From Nostoc sp. NMS9 (lineage in GTDB: Bacteria; Cyanobacteriota; Cyanobacteriia; Cyanobacteriales; Nostocaceae): a stretch of DNA of 64,000 nucleotides. Both the position numbers and the translations under genes were made by a program. The notes under the pieces were generated by a model. It had not been told where the DNA came from. It made no database searches and saw only the letters and a program-made list of their open reading frames with translations. Every line of letters begins with the position of its first letter. Positions within the stretch are counted from its first letter, which is position 1. Location of the stretch: assembly GCF_017114995.1 (NCBI RefSeq), contig NZ_JABXKL010000081.1, positions 1-64,000 of the forward strand. The letters run 5' to 3'. Below, piece after piece: positions 1 through 8,019 of the stretch.

Positions 1-1
1 C

Positions 2-673
2 ACAGTGCGGTTGTGGAATTTCCAAGGTCAGCCCTTGGCTGAACCCTTCGGTGGTGAGCAGGGTAGGGTCTATTCTGTCGCCATTAGCCCGGATGGGCAG
101 ACGATTGTCAGTGGCGGTGATGACGGCACAGTGCGGTTGTGGAATTTCCAAGGTCAGCCCTTGGCTGAACCCTTCGGTGGTAATCAGCGTAGGGTGAATT
201 CTGTCGCCATTAGCCCGGATGGGCAGACCATTGTCAGTGGCGGTGAAGACGGCACAGTCCGGTTGTGGAATTTCCAAGGTCAGCCCTTGGCTGAACCCTT
301 CGGTGGTGAGCAGGGTAGGGTCTATTCTGTCGCCATTAGCCCGGATGGGCAGACGATTGTCAGTGGCGGTGATGACGGCACAGTCCGGTTGTGGAATTTC
401 CAAGGTCGGCCCTTGGCTGAACCCTTCGGTGGTGATCAGGGTAGGGTGAATTCTGTCGCCATTAGCCCGGATGGGCAGACGATTGTCAGTGGCGGTGAAG
501 ACGGCAGAGTCCGGTTGTGGCGGGCTGACTGGCGTGTATGGTTACAAGTCTGCTGTGACAGGTTGCGTTATCATCCCATCTTCACCAACCCGCAAACTGA
601 GGAGGCAAAAGCCGCCTGCGAAGTCTGCCGCAAATATGTTTGGAGTAAAGAAGAAGTTAAAAGCGGGGATTAA
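2..673 (+). CDS. WD40-repeat protein, C-terminal part (runs in from before the window)
   Basis: The frame is open from base 2, so the gene begins upstream; the GTG at base 5 lies inside a repeat and is not a credible start. It encodes at least four WD40 blades of 42 residues, each with a VAISPDGQTIVSGG core and a VRLWNFQG end, then a roughly 50-residue tail (WLQVCCDRLRYHPIF...AACEVCRKYVWS). That tail is familiar from the ends of cyanobacterial WD40 proteins carrying N-terminal NACHT/NB-ARC or caspase-like domains. WD40 propellers act as protein-binding sensor platforms. The N-terminal effector/ATPase part cannot be seen, so the role (signalling or conflict system) is inference. Blades are nearly identical at DNA level. 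Confidence 0.85.
   Translation, partial: TVRLWNFQGQPLAEPFGGEQGRVYSVAISPDGQTIVSGGDDGTVRLWNFQGQPLAEPFGGNQRRVNSVAISPDGQTIVSGGEDGTVRLWNFQGQPLAEPFGGEQGRVYSVAISPDGQTIVSGGDDGTVRLWNFQGRPLAEPFGGDQGRVNSVAISPDGQTIVSGGEDGRVRLWRADWRVWLQVCCDRLRYHPIFTNPQTEEAKAACEVCRKYVWSKEEVKSGD
5..504 (+). repeat. 126-bp tandem repeats encoding WD40 blades
   Basis: Four copies with an exact 126-bp period (CACAGTGCGG recurs at 1 and 127). Differences are few and mostly swap GAGCAGGGTAGGGTCTATT against GATCAGGGTAGGGTGAATT variants. Such identity implies recent expansion or gene conversion. Confidence 0.95.
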
Positions 674-740
674 TAAGAAGAAAACAGGAAAAATAAACCT
701 CTAATCTCCAATGTTGAGGCTCAGAACTCCACTTTTCACC

Positions 741-886
741 TTCAGAACTCGAAACTTCGACCTCTGAACTGGGAACTTTGACCTTTGAACTTGAAACTTC
801 GACCTTTGAACTCGAAATTTCGACCTTTGAACTCGAAATTTCGACCTTTGAACTCGGAACTTCGACCTCTGAACTCGGAAGTTCGT
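741..886. repeat. 21-bp tandem repeat array
   Basis: About seven units of TTCGACCTTTGAACTCGAAA-type sequence with 21-bp spacing. Each unit carries a small dyad (TTCGA...TCGAA). The period is a multiple of three and lacks stops, so frames stay open on both strands as heptapeptides (SSKVEVS-like). It shares the core TTTGAACTC with the array at 63569-63860. Confidence 0.9.
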
Positions 887-890
887 GCTT

Positions 891-966
891 AGAACAGCAA
901 TATCCGAGATCCAAGGCTCAATCATCCTGAGTGAAGGGTAATTATTAATAGTCAACCCTAATTAAC
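891..966 (+). repeat. Direct repeat, copy 1 (flanks toxin-antitoxin pair)
   Basis: The 76-bp sequence containing GTGAAGGGTAATTATT and AGTCAACCCTAATTAA is about 80% identical to 1732-1808. The two copies bracket the antitoxin/PIN pair in the same orientation. Confidence 0.85.
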
Positions 967-1078
967 AGATACATGAATTACAACCACTTAGGATAAATAT
1001 CTGAAAATTATTGCAGATCCATAGTCAGCTATGATTGACATGATGCCAGCCGTTGATTTTTTGCACTACTCAAAAATT

Positions 1079-1297
1079 ATGCTAGATGAAACTACCATTG
1101 AGCAACGTTTGGTAAATCTTGAGCAGACAGTTGCCGAACTTAAACGTTTGCTTATCGCTGCTCCCACTCCTAGCAATTGGCTTGAGAAAGTGACGGGTTC
1201 AATTTCGGATGAGCAAGTTTTCCTGAAAGTTCTGGAGTATGGTGAGTCTTTGCGCCACGCTGATAGACCCACAGACGAAACCACTGACCAAACGTGA
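1079..1297 (+). CDS. Antitoxin-like protein of a PIN-toxin pair
   Basis: Acidic 72-residue protein: an N-terminal helix (MLDETTIEQRLVNLEQTVAE) with coiled-coil character, then NWLEKVTGSISDEQVFLKVLEYG and an acidic C-terminus (DRPTDETTDQT). Cyanobacterial proteins of this shape sit directly before VapC-type PIN toxins. The ATG at 1079 is chosen because the homologous block starts there; an in-frame ATG at 1031 would add 16 residues. It overlaps the PIN frame by 4 bases (ATGA-like coupling at 1294-1297). Expected role: bind and silence the ribonuclease and repress its own operon. Here the partner is broken, so it may be a solitary antitoxin. Confidence 0.65.
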   Translation: MLDETTIEQRLVNLEQTVAELKRLLIAAPTPSNWLEKVTGSISDEQVFLKVLEYGESLRHADRPTDETTDQT

Positions 1298-1722
1298 AGT
1301 ATCTTTTGGATACCGACCATATAAGTTTTTTACAACGGCGTTCTGCTTTGGAATACGCGAACTTAACGGCTCGAATTGCTCAACACTCATCCGCAGATTT
1401 TGCATTTTCCATTATTAGTCTTCACGAACAAGTTCTTGGTGCTAATACCTTTATTAATCGTGCCCAAACATCGGCTGATACAATTCGAGGATAGATGATA
1501 CTGCTGGAGATTCTTCAAGGTTTCTCAGTTGCTCCAGTTCTACCATTCGATACTAGTGCAGCAACAGTTTTCGATGGACTAAAAGCGCAGCGAGTTCGTG
1601 TCGCTACAATGGATTTGCGAATTGCATCAATTGCTATTTCACGAAATTTGGTACTTTTGACCCGAAATAATCGTGATTTTAGTCAAGTAACAGGTTTGGT
1701 GACACAAAATTGGACAGTATAA
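1294..1722 (+). pseudogene. PIN-domain (VapC-like) toxin interrupted by an in-frame TAG
   Basis: One continuous frame encodes a PIN ribonuclease, but TAG at 1492-1494 splits it into a 66-residue N-part (MKYLLDTDHISFLQR, with the first catalytic Asp in LLDTD) and a 75-residue C-part (ATMDLRIASIAISRNLVLLTRNNRDF, with the distal acidic residues in MDLRIA and NNRDF). Both halves align with the ordinary layout of an intact family member and no bases are lost, so a single nonsense substitution explains it. The ATG right after the stop has no obvious ribosome site. The toxin is predicted inactive unless the stop is read through or is a sequencing error. Confidence 0.85.
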
Positions 1723-1731
1723 ATAATTTGC

Positions 1732-1808
1732 AGAACCGCAACATCCGAAATCTATGGCTCAATAATGGTAAGTGAAGGGCGATTATTTAAGAGTCAACCA
1801 TAATTAAT
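1732..1808 (+). repeat. Direct repeat, copy 2
   Basis: It matches 891-966 over its whole length (AGAACCGCAACATCCGAAAT..., AGTCAACCATAATTAATA), starting just after the PIN pseudogene stop. Confidence 0.85.
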
Positions 1809-1860
1809 ATCAAGTTCGGGTCAACCCCAAAATTAAATCATCTCATCAACTACCTAAAAC

Positions 1861-2172
1861 TTACTCGTAATGCGTCCACATCCGAATTATCTTGACTACT
1901 TGTTCGGATTCGATGACTTCATATACCAACCGATGCTGTATGTTTATCCTGCGAGAATACGCACCTGATAAATCACCAACCAGCTTTTCATAAGGTGGAG
2001 GATTTTGAAAAGGATTTTTTTTAAGAACTACAAGCAACTCCTCAGCTTTTTCCTTTAAATTACTAGAAGCTAACTTCTTGGCATCTTTTTGCACTTGTTT
2101 TGTGTAAACCAACCTCCAACTCACTTCTTCAGAATTCGGAAGTGGCTCTCCATTACTGCACTGACTCACCAA
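1861..2172 (-). CDS. yoeB: YoeB/Txe-family toxin (ribosome-dependent mRNA endonuclease)
   Basis: 103 residues. After a 17-residue leader comes the family signature WRLVYTKQVQKDAKKL, then NPFQNPPPYEKLVGDLSGAYSRRINIQHRLVYEV and the C-terminal IRMWTHYE. YoeB enzymes use the conserved Glu, Arg and C-terminal His-Tyr to cut mRNA in the ribosomal A site; the Arg-rich SRRINIQHR and HY ending are present here. It is downstream of its antitoxin and overlaps it by 7 bases, which suggests translational coupling. It appears intact. The start is uncertain because the leader is longer than in most homologues. Confidence 0.92.
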   Translation of the reverse strand: MVSQCSNGEPLPNSEEVSWRLVYTKQVQKDAKKLASSNLKEKAEELLVVLKKNPFQNPPPYEKLVGDLSGAYSRRINIQHRLVYEVIESEQVVKIIRMWTHYE

Positions 2173-2411
2173 TCCAACTCTTCATCGCATTCTTGGATCG
2201 GAATTGCTAGTCCTTCTTTTATAGATTCTCCCATTCCAGGTATAGATAACAAGTAAAGAGTCTCCTGAATTGCAGACCAGTCTTTTTCTGCAAGCAGAAT
2301 CGCATTACCACGTTCACCCTGAATGATCACAGGCTTACCCTGCTCTGCAACTTGGTCTATCAGTTCTTGTAAATTATTTTGAGCGTCGTTGACGGGAAGT
2401 GAAGACATCAT
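2166..2411 (-). CDS. yefM: YefM/Phd-family antitoxin
   Basis: 81 residues. The N-terminal Phd/YefM DNA-binding fold is visible (SLPVNDAQNNLQELIDQVAEQGKPVIIQGERGNAILLAEKDWSAIQETLYLLSIPG), followed by an acidic C-terminal tail (ECDEELDW) that would wrap YoeB. First gene of the yefM-yoeB operon. YefM dimers typically repress their own promoter with YoeB as co-repressor; the promoter would lie in 2412-2470. Two adjacent ATGs (2411, 2408) are equally good starts. Confidence 0.92.
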   Translation of the reverse strand: MMSSLPVNDAQNNLQELIDQVAEQGKPVIIQGERGNAILLAEKDWSAIQETLYLLSIPGMGESIKEGLAIPIQECDEELDW

Positions 2412-2468
2412 GCTTTTTTAGCTGACGATAACTTTACTTTAGTTTATCTACGAACTTAGAGCAAAAAT

Positions 2469-2496
2469 GCGTAGGGTAGCTCGTCGTAGACATCGC
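2469..2496 (+). repeat. Dispersed GCGTAGG...CATCGC repeat
   Basis: A diverged copy (GCGTAGGGTAGCTCGTCGTA then GACATCGC) of a roughly 29-bp cyanobacterial interspersed repeat that recurs at 29126, 46187, 61339, 61986 and 62834. Here it lies upstream of yefM. Confidence 0.75.
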
Positions 2497-2575
2497 TTGT
2501 AGTCTAATGATGCGTCTGGGCTTACCCTGAGAACTCGGATGTTCTAAACTGGAACTACGTTGTAAGCACTCAATG

Positions 2576-2767
2576 ATGGCACAAATCACATTTAAGGTTG
2601 AAGCATTTTGGGATTCAGACGCAGAAGTTTGGGTAGCAACTAGTGATGACGTACCTGGATTAGTAACAGAAGCTTCTACGATTGAGGTTCTGACGCAAAA
2701 GCTGCGAGAAATAATTCCAGAACTTATTATGTATAATCATTCTGGAACAAGCACTCGATACAATTAG
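2576..2767 (+). CDS. DUF1902-type small protein (HicB-like fold), C-terminus shortened
   Basis: 63 residues: MAQITFKVEAFWDSDAEVWVATSDDVPGLVTEASTIEVLTQKLREIIPELI. The VWVATSDDVPGLVTEA block is the DUF1902/HicB-type beta hairpin. Family members usually run on past the PELI helix with another 10-20 residues; here it ends at NHSGTSTRYN, so a small indel may have changed the tail. No HicA partner follows; the next gene is an antitoxin of a different type. Function unknown, possibly an orphan antitoxin. ATG at 2573 is an alternative start. Confidence 0.75.
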   Translation: MAQITFKVEAFWDSDAEVWVATSDDVPGLVTEASTIEVLTQKLREIIPELIMYNHSGTSTRYN

Positions 2768-2826
2768 CCAAGCCCCACTAGAGCAGCAATAGATGCTACT
2801 AGAAATTAGATAGGAGGTAAGCAATA

Positions 2827-3042
2827 ATGCTACGAACTATTGAAGGAATTTATAAAAATGGCAAAATCGAACTAGCTGAAACGCCACAAGGTATTATTGA
2901 GAGCAGAGTCTTTGTTACTTTCTTAGAAACAAAACTCATGACTTGGCCAGAAACGATTATGCAACATCAAGGTGTAGTAGAAAGTATTATTTTTGAGTCC
3001 TACCGAGACGAACTGCTACCACCTAACGAAATCCAGTTGTAA
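2827..3042 (+). CDS. VapB-like antitoxin (AF2212/DUF104-like)
   Basis: 71 residues: MLRTIEGIYKNGKIELAETPQGIIESRVFVTFLE, the short beta-rich start typical of DUF104/AF2212-like antitoxins, then a helical acidic tail. A strong ribosome site (AGGAGGTAAG) lies 8 bases before the ATG. Its stop TAA overlaps the ATG of the PIN toxin (TAATG at 3040-3044), so the two are translationally coupled. Confidence 0.8.
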   Translation: MLRTIEGIYKNGKIELAETPQGIIESRVFVTFLETKLMTWPETIMQHQGVVESIIFESYRDELLPPNEIQL

Positions 3043-3425
3043 TGATGGGTTATTTACTCGATACCTGCGTAATTAGTGATTTTGTCAAGGGAGAAGAAAA
3101 TACTCTCAACCTATTAAAGTCTACTACTCCCACTGATATTTTTATTTCCTCCTTAACAGTAATGGAGGTGAAGTATGGATTAGCAATCAATCCCCAACGT
3201 GCCTTGAAAATCCAATCATTGATTGAAGCATTATTAGGTTTGATTACAATTTTACCTTTTGGTGTGGAAGAAGCAGAACTTGCTGCCCAAATTAGAAGTA
3301 TTTTGAAAACAGCAGGTACTCCTATCGGTTCTTATGATGTACCGATCGCAGCAACAGCACTAACTCACAATCATATTGTTGTAACATCTAATGTTCGAGA
3401 GTTTCAAAGAGTACCTAGCTTGTAA
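3042..3425 (+). CDS. vapC: VapC-type PIN-domain ribonuclease toxin
   Basis: 127 residues, full length for a PIN toxin. First catalytic Asp in MGYLLDTCVISDF, Glu in SSLTVMEVKYGL, third acidic residue in GSYDVPIAATA, and the C-terminal VVTSNVREFQRVPSL, where Asn stands in place of the more usual Asp-rich motif. Expected to be a Mg-dependent tRNA/rRNA endonuclease neutralised by the upstream antitoxin. Unlike the copy at 1294, this one is intact. Confidence 0.9.
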   Translation: MMGYLLDTCVISDFVKGEENTLNLLKSTTPTDIFISSLTVMEVKYGLAINPQRALKIQSLIEALLGLITILPFGVEEAELAAQIRSILKTAGTPIGSYDVPIAATALTHNHIVVTSNVREFQRVPSL

Positions 3426-3460
3426 ATAGAGAATTGGCGTTCTTCTTAAATTAGTTATTA

Positions 3461-6454
3461 ATGTATTGGAAATGGGGCTTTAGACTATTAATTGTATTCT
3501 TGGGGCTGTGGCTACTGTTGGATCTGGGTTCCCGCCTGGGAGCAGAGATTTTTTGGTTTCGGGAAGTCGGCTATCTGCAAGTGTTTTTGTTGAGGCTGGT
3601 GACTCGTGGTGTTTTGTGGGTAGTCGTGGCTGGGATAACTGTTGTCTATCTACTGCTAAACCTGGCTTTAGCACAACGGCTAAAATATTCCCAGTCTCTA
3701 AAGATTGAGCAAGCAGAACTCAACAGTGAATTAACAAATTTTCTCAGTCCTAATTATCCAAGACGCAACGAAACCCGGATACTAGGGCCACAAAGCTTTC
3801 AAGCATTAAAATTGCGCTGGTTATTACCCTTAACTCTGGTTCTAAGCTTGTTGATTGGGTTAATGCTGGTTCACTATGGTCAAATTGCTCTTTTCTATTG
3901 GCATTCTCCAGTTAATCAGGCTATTCTACCCGTTCCCACCCTATTTCGACCGGAGACAATCTGGCAACTGTTGAGGCAGATTGTCTCTCAAGTCTGGTAT
4001 CTCGGTTTAATTGGGGGAGTAGCGATCGCCATCTTAATCTATCCTCAATTTTTACTGACTGCGATCGCAATTCTCTCCAGTCCGATTTTTGCCTTCATCA
4101 TATTCCGACACTGGCCAAAGGTGCTGCAATATTTTCACCCCACCCTTTTCAACAGCACTGAGCCTTTATTTGGTCGAGATATCAGCTTTTTCGTATTTTC
4201 CTTACCCTTTTGGGAACTGCTAGAACTGTGGCTGATGGGATTATGTTTGTATGGCTTCGTCGCCGTTACTCTCACTTATCTCTTGTCGGGGGATAGTTTG
4301 AGTCAGGGAATTTTCCCTGGTTTTTCACCGCAGCAGCAGCGTCATTTATTCGGTATGGGTGGCTTATTGATGCTGGTAGTAGCTTTGAGTTATGGGCTAA
4401 GTCGCTATGAACTCGTGTATTCTAGCCGTGGTGTGAGTTATGGTGCTAGCTATACCGATGTCACAGCCCAGTTGCCAGCTTACACCGTCTTGGGCATTGT
4501 GGCAGTTGCGATCGCCTTTTACCTCCTTTGGCGAACGTTTTTCTGGAAACCCAAATCTCAGTATCGTAGCTTTGTATTTTACGGGTTGGGGGTTTATCTA
4601 GTATTAGTTGTAGCTGCTGATGTTGTTTTACCTACTGTGGTGCAATATTTAATTGTCCAACCTAATGAGTTGCAACGAGAGCAACCCTACATTCAGCGGA
4701 CTATTGCCTTAACTCGTCAAGCATTCGATTTAGAGGCGATCGATTCTAGAAGCTTCAACCCGCAAGGAACACTGACTGAAGCTGATATTCAAAAGAATGA
4801 CTCGACAATTCGGAATATTCGCCTGTGGGATGAGCGACCACTCTTAGAAACTAACCGTCAACTGCAACAGATTCGCCCGTATTATCAGTTCCCCGATGCC
4901 GATATTGATCGATATACTCTCAAAACAGATGTAACTTCACGCCGACCACCTGCCCCTCAAAAGCCGCCAGTAACGCAGCAGGAAGCAGTTGAATCAACAG
5001 AACGGCGGCAGGTACTGATTGCCGCACGAGAATTAGATTACAGTGCTGTACCACAGGAAGCTCAAACATGGGTTAATCGCCATTTAATTTATACCCACGG
5101 TTTCGGGTTTACTGTTAGTCCAGTTAATACAGTTGGTCCGGGTGGGCTACCAGAATATTTTGTTAAAGATATTAGCGGTAATAGTAGCGCTCTCACAACT
5201 TCTAATGAAGCCGTTCGTCAAAGTATTCCGATTGGACAACCCCGGATTTATTACGGTGAAATCGCCAATACTTATGTAATGACTGGCACAAGAATTAGAG
5301 AGCTAGACTATCCTAGCGGTAGTGACAATGTTTACAACTCTTACGAGGGTCTAGGTGGTGTTGAAATCGGTTCAGTATGGCGACGGTGGCTATTTGCCAT
5401 GTATTTGAAAGATTGGCAGATGGTGCTGACGCGGGACTTTTTGCCAGATACAAGAGTGCTACTGCGACGAAATGTCAAGGAAAGAATTCAAGCGATCGCA
5501 CCTTTCCTGAAATTTGACAGCGACCCTTATTTAGTTGCTGCTGCTGCTAATCAAGATTTCCCAAGTAATCCTAGTTATCTTTATTGGATTGTTGATGCTT
5601 ACACAACGAGCGATCGCTATCCCTACTCAGACACTGGTAGCGATGGTATCAATTACATTCGCAATTCTATCAAAGTAGTGATTGATGCCTATCACGGCAC
5701 TGTGAAGTTTTACATTGCCGATCAGAGCGATCCGATTATTGCCACTTGGTCAGCGATATTTCCCAACATGTTCAAACCGCTCAGTACAATGCCAGTCAAT
5801 CTCCGCAGTCATACCCGATATCCGGTGGACTTTTTCAAAATTCAATCTGAGCGGTTGATGACCTACCACATGACCGACCCCCAAGTATTTTACAACCGGG
5901 AAGACCAGTGGCAGATTCCTAACGAAATCTATGGTAGTGAACCCCGTCCGGTAGAGCCGTATTATTTGATTACTAGTTTACCCGCCGTAGACTTTGAAGA
6001 ATTTCTTCTGTTTTTACCCTACACTCCCAAACAACGGACTAATTTAATTGCTTGGTTAGCGGCGCGATCGGATGGCAAAAACTACGGTAAGCTGGTGCTA
6101 TATGTCTTTCCTAAAGAACGCCTGATTTACGGAACAGAGCAAATCGAGGCGCGGATTAACCAAGACCCAGTAATTTCTCAGCAAATTTCCTTGTGGAATC
6201 GCCAGGGTTCGAGAGCTATTCAAGGCAATCTACTAGTAATTCCCATTGAGCAATCGCTGCTGTATGTCGAGCCAATTTATCTAGAAGCCACACAGAATAG
6301 TCTGCCAACCTTGGTACGGGTAGTGGTGGCTTACGAAAACCGGATTGTCATGGCACAAACCTTAGAACAAGCATTGCAGGCAATTTTTAAACCAGAGGTT
6401 ACACCAGCCCCGGCGATTATTCGTCCCTTTGAAGAAGCAGCGCCGCCAAGTTAA
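3461..6454 (+). CDS. UPF0182 family integral membrane protein
   Basis: 997 residues, the usual size of UPF0182/COG1615 proteins of cyanobacteria and actinobacteria. The N-terminal third holds about eight membrane segments (residues 5-25, 48-70, 118-142, 176-215, 245-275, 295-315, 340-360, 370-400); the rest is a large soluble domain with the family block around residues 540-680 (ETNRQLQQIRPYYQF, TVGPGGLPEYFVKDISG, RIYYGEIANTYVMTGT). No function is established. It lies alone, with a short A/T-rich gap to the vapC gene upstream. Confidence 0.95.
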   Translation: MYWKWGFRLLIVFLGLWLLLDLGSRLGAEIFWFREVGYLQVFLLRLVTRGVLWVVVAGITVVYLLLNLALAQRLKYSQSLKIEQAELNSELTNFLSPNYPRRNETRILGPQSFQALKLRWLLPLTLVLSLLIGLMLVHYGQIALFYWHSPVNQAILPVPTLFRPETIWQLLRQIVSQVWYLGLIGGVAIAILIYPQFLLTAIAILSSPIFAFIIFRHWPKVLQYFHPTLFNSTEPLFGRDISFFVFSLPFWELLELWLMGLCLYGFVAVTLTYLLSGDSLSQGIFPGFSPQQQRHLFGMGGLLMLVVALSYGLSRYELVYSSRGVSYGASYTDVTAQLPAYTVLGIVAVAIAFYLLWRTFFWKPKSQYRSFVFYGLGVYLVLVVAADVVLPTVVQYLIVQPNELQREQPYIQRTIALTRQAFDLEAIDSRSFNPQGTLTEADIQKNDSTIRNIRLWDERPLLETNRQLQQIRPYYQFPDADIDRYTLKTDVTSRRPPAPQKPPVTQQEAVESTERRQVLIAARELDYSAVPQEAQTWVNRHLIYTHGFGFTVSPVNTVGPGGLPEYFVKDISGNSSALTTSNEAVRQSIPIGQPRIYYGEIANTYVMTGTRIRELDYPSGSDNVYNSYEGLGGVEIGSVWRRWLFAMYLKDWQMVLTRDFLPDTRVLLRRNVKERIQAIAPFLKFDSDPYLVAAAANQDFPSNPSYLYWIVDAYTTSDRYPYSDTGSDGINYIRNSIKVVIDAYHGTVKFYIADQSDPIIATWSAIFPNMFKPLSTMPVNLRSHTRYPVDFFKIQSERLMTYHMTDPQVFYNREDQWQIPNEIYGSEPRPVEPYYLITSLPAVDFEEFLLFLPYTPKQRTNLIAWLAARSDGKNYGKLVLYVFPKERLIYGTEQIEARINQDPVISQQISLWNRQGSRAIQGNLLVIPIEQSLLYVEPIYLEATQNSLPTLVRVVVAYENRIVMAQTLEQALQAIFKPEVTPAPAIIRPFEEAAPPS

Positions 6455-6823
6455 GTGATTTTAAGACTAAAAAGTTACATATCAGACGAAAGTGAGCAAT
6501 CGCCGTTAACAAAATTGCAACAGACATAGTTTTAGGACTAATACCAATTCTGTATGAAGATGCGCTAAACCATATTTAAGTACAAGAAAGAAAAACGAAC
6601 CGCAAAGGACGCAAAGGACACAAAGAAAGAAGAAGTTAAGAGGGTTTGGCGCAGCCTTACAAAGAAATGGTATAACCCTTTGCTCGACTTTATCAATTAA
6701 GTTGCAGATGATCAAATTTTAGATTTTTTTGCATCCCTCGATTCATGCGATCGCAACCAATGGTTATCGCTGGCGATTGCTACGTGATTCTTCTTTAAGT
6801 GCAAGAGCCGACTCAAAGATAAA
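6455..6823. other. Gene-free stretch with dispersed repeats
   Basis: A copy of the frequent A/G-rich repeat (AACCGCAAAGGACGCAAAGG, near 6598-6633) lies here; related copies sit at 16250-16284 and 20333-20368. A GCGATCGC-type site follows at 6748. I see no gene. Confidence 0.6.
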
Positions 6824-7063
6824 TAGGACCAGCCCTTTCAAGGTGAGCATATGTACTATCAAAATTTTTACGGCATTTAAGGCATCGGCTGGAATTGAAC
6901 AAGGAATTTATGCATTCACCTCCAAATTTTTGGACTGTAAATTAAGCGATCGCCTGAGCCAAAGTACCAAAATTGGGTTAAAAACATCATTTATTTTATA
7001 TAGCGTTTCCCGGTCTACTGAGGTACGATAAAGAAATAGGTTGTGCATTTTACTCAAATAGAA

Positions 7064-7459
7064 ATGAAGGCATACTCGCTCGACTTACGTCAGAAGATTA
7101 TCAATACGTACTTTGAGGGTAAAACATCTCAGCGTCAGCTAGCAAAAAGATTTCAAGTAGCCGTGAGTTTTGTTGAAAAATTGCTGAAACAATATCGAGA
7201 GAGTGGAAGTATTGCTCCGAAAGTTCGCATACAACAAACACCAACAAAGCTTTCAGAAGAACAGTTAAACATTTTGTCTTCAATTGTAGCGATTAATAAT
7301 GATGCAACCTTAGATGAACTTCGTTGCCTGCTAGAACAACAAACAGGAGTTTTGATTGGTCGCTCAACTCTAGATAGGATGCTGCAAAAGTTAAACCTAA
7401 AGCTCAAAAAAAAACACTACACCCTACCGAAAAAGAAAGTGAACGAGTTCAATTACTAA
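7064..7459 (+). CDS. IS630 transposase, first frame (DNA-binding part)
   Basis: 131 residues from ATG 7064 (MKAYSLDLRQKIINTYFEGKTSQRQLAKRFQVAVSFVEKLLKQYRESG). This is the helix-turn-helix part of IS630 transposases, followed by a second HTH-like region (DATLDELRCLLEQQTGVLIGRSTLDRML). It runs into a run of nine A (7406-7414), where a -1 slip would join it to the catalytic frame. Without slippage it ends at 7459. ATG 7043 is an in-frame alternative. Confidence 0.9.
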   Translation: MKAYSLDLRQKIINTYFEGKTSQRQLAKRFQVAVSFVEKLLKQYRESGSIAPKVRIQQTPTKLSEEQLNILSSIVAINNDATLDELRCLLEQQTGVLIGRSTLDRMLQKLNLKLKKKHYTLPKKKVNEFNY

Positions 7460-8019
7460 GGTTAAAATTCTGGCAAACGGTTCAAGGTATTTTAGCCCAA
7501 GACCTGATTTTCATTGACGAATCTGGCGTTAATTTATCTTTAGTACGACTGTTTGCCCGTGCGCCCAAAGGAAAACGAGCGCGAGGTAAACGTCCTATTA
7601 AACGAGGAAAAAATGTCTCCTTAATTGGTGCTATTGCTTTCAAAGGTGTGATTACTCAAATTAGTCTGATTGGTGCGACAGATGGACTGACCTTTGAGGC
7701 ATTTATCTCTCAAAAGCTAGTGCCAAAACTTTGGTCAGGAGCCTATGTTGTTATGGATAATTACTCGATTCATAAAAATAAAGAGATTGAAGTATTGATT
7801 CAAGCAGCAGGAGCAAATCTCATTTATCTACCACCTTATTCTCCCGATTTTTCACCAATCGAAAATTGCTGGTCAAAAATTAAAAGTATACTACGTTCTC
7901 TCGGTGCAAGAAATTACGTAGATTTAGCTAAAGCAATTGAAGAAGCTTTTAATAAAGTATCTTTAAAAGATATTCACAACTGGTTTACTCACTGTTGTTA
8001 CTGTACCTCACTAGACTAG
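7405..8019 (+). CDS. IS630 transposase, second frame (DDE catalytic part)
   Basis: No start of its own is needed: this frame is reached by -1 frameshift at A9. It reads KKTLHPTEKESERVQLLRLK..., then the catalytic triad motifs: FIDESGVN (first Asp), VVMDNYSIHK (second Asp) and LPPYSPDFSPIENCWSKIK (Glu). All three acidic residues are present and the frame is open to a stop 9 bases before the element end, so the transposase may be active. Confidence 0.9.
   Translation, partial: QKKTLHPTEKESERVQLLRLKFWQTVQGILAQDLIFIDESGVNLSLVRLFARAPKGKRARGKRPIKRGKNVSLIGAIAFKGVITQISLIGATDGLTFEAFISQKLVPKLWSGAYVVMDNYSIHKNKEIEVLIQAAGANLIYLPPYSPDFSPIENCWSKIKSILRSLGARNYVDLAKAIEEAFNKVSLKDIHNWFTHCCYCTSLD

Larger units (their letters stand above)
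674..1078. other. Gene-free stretch with tandem and direct repeats
   Basis: Between the WD40 gene and the first toxin-antitoxin pair I see no convincing gene. It holds the 21-bp tandem array at 741-886 and the first copy of a 76-bp direct repeat at 891-966. ORFs on the minus strand here only translate the tandem array. Confidence 0.7.

Noticed and set aside
701..955. Minus-strand ORFs of 84-85 codons
   Set aside because: They translate the 21-bp tandem array and lack independent support.
6729..7031. 100-codon plus-strand ORF before the transposase
   Set aside because: It runs through the MITE left end and interior into the IS left end, with no ribosome site and no recognisable protein features.
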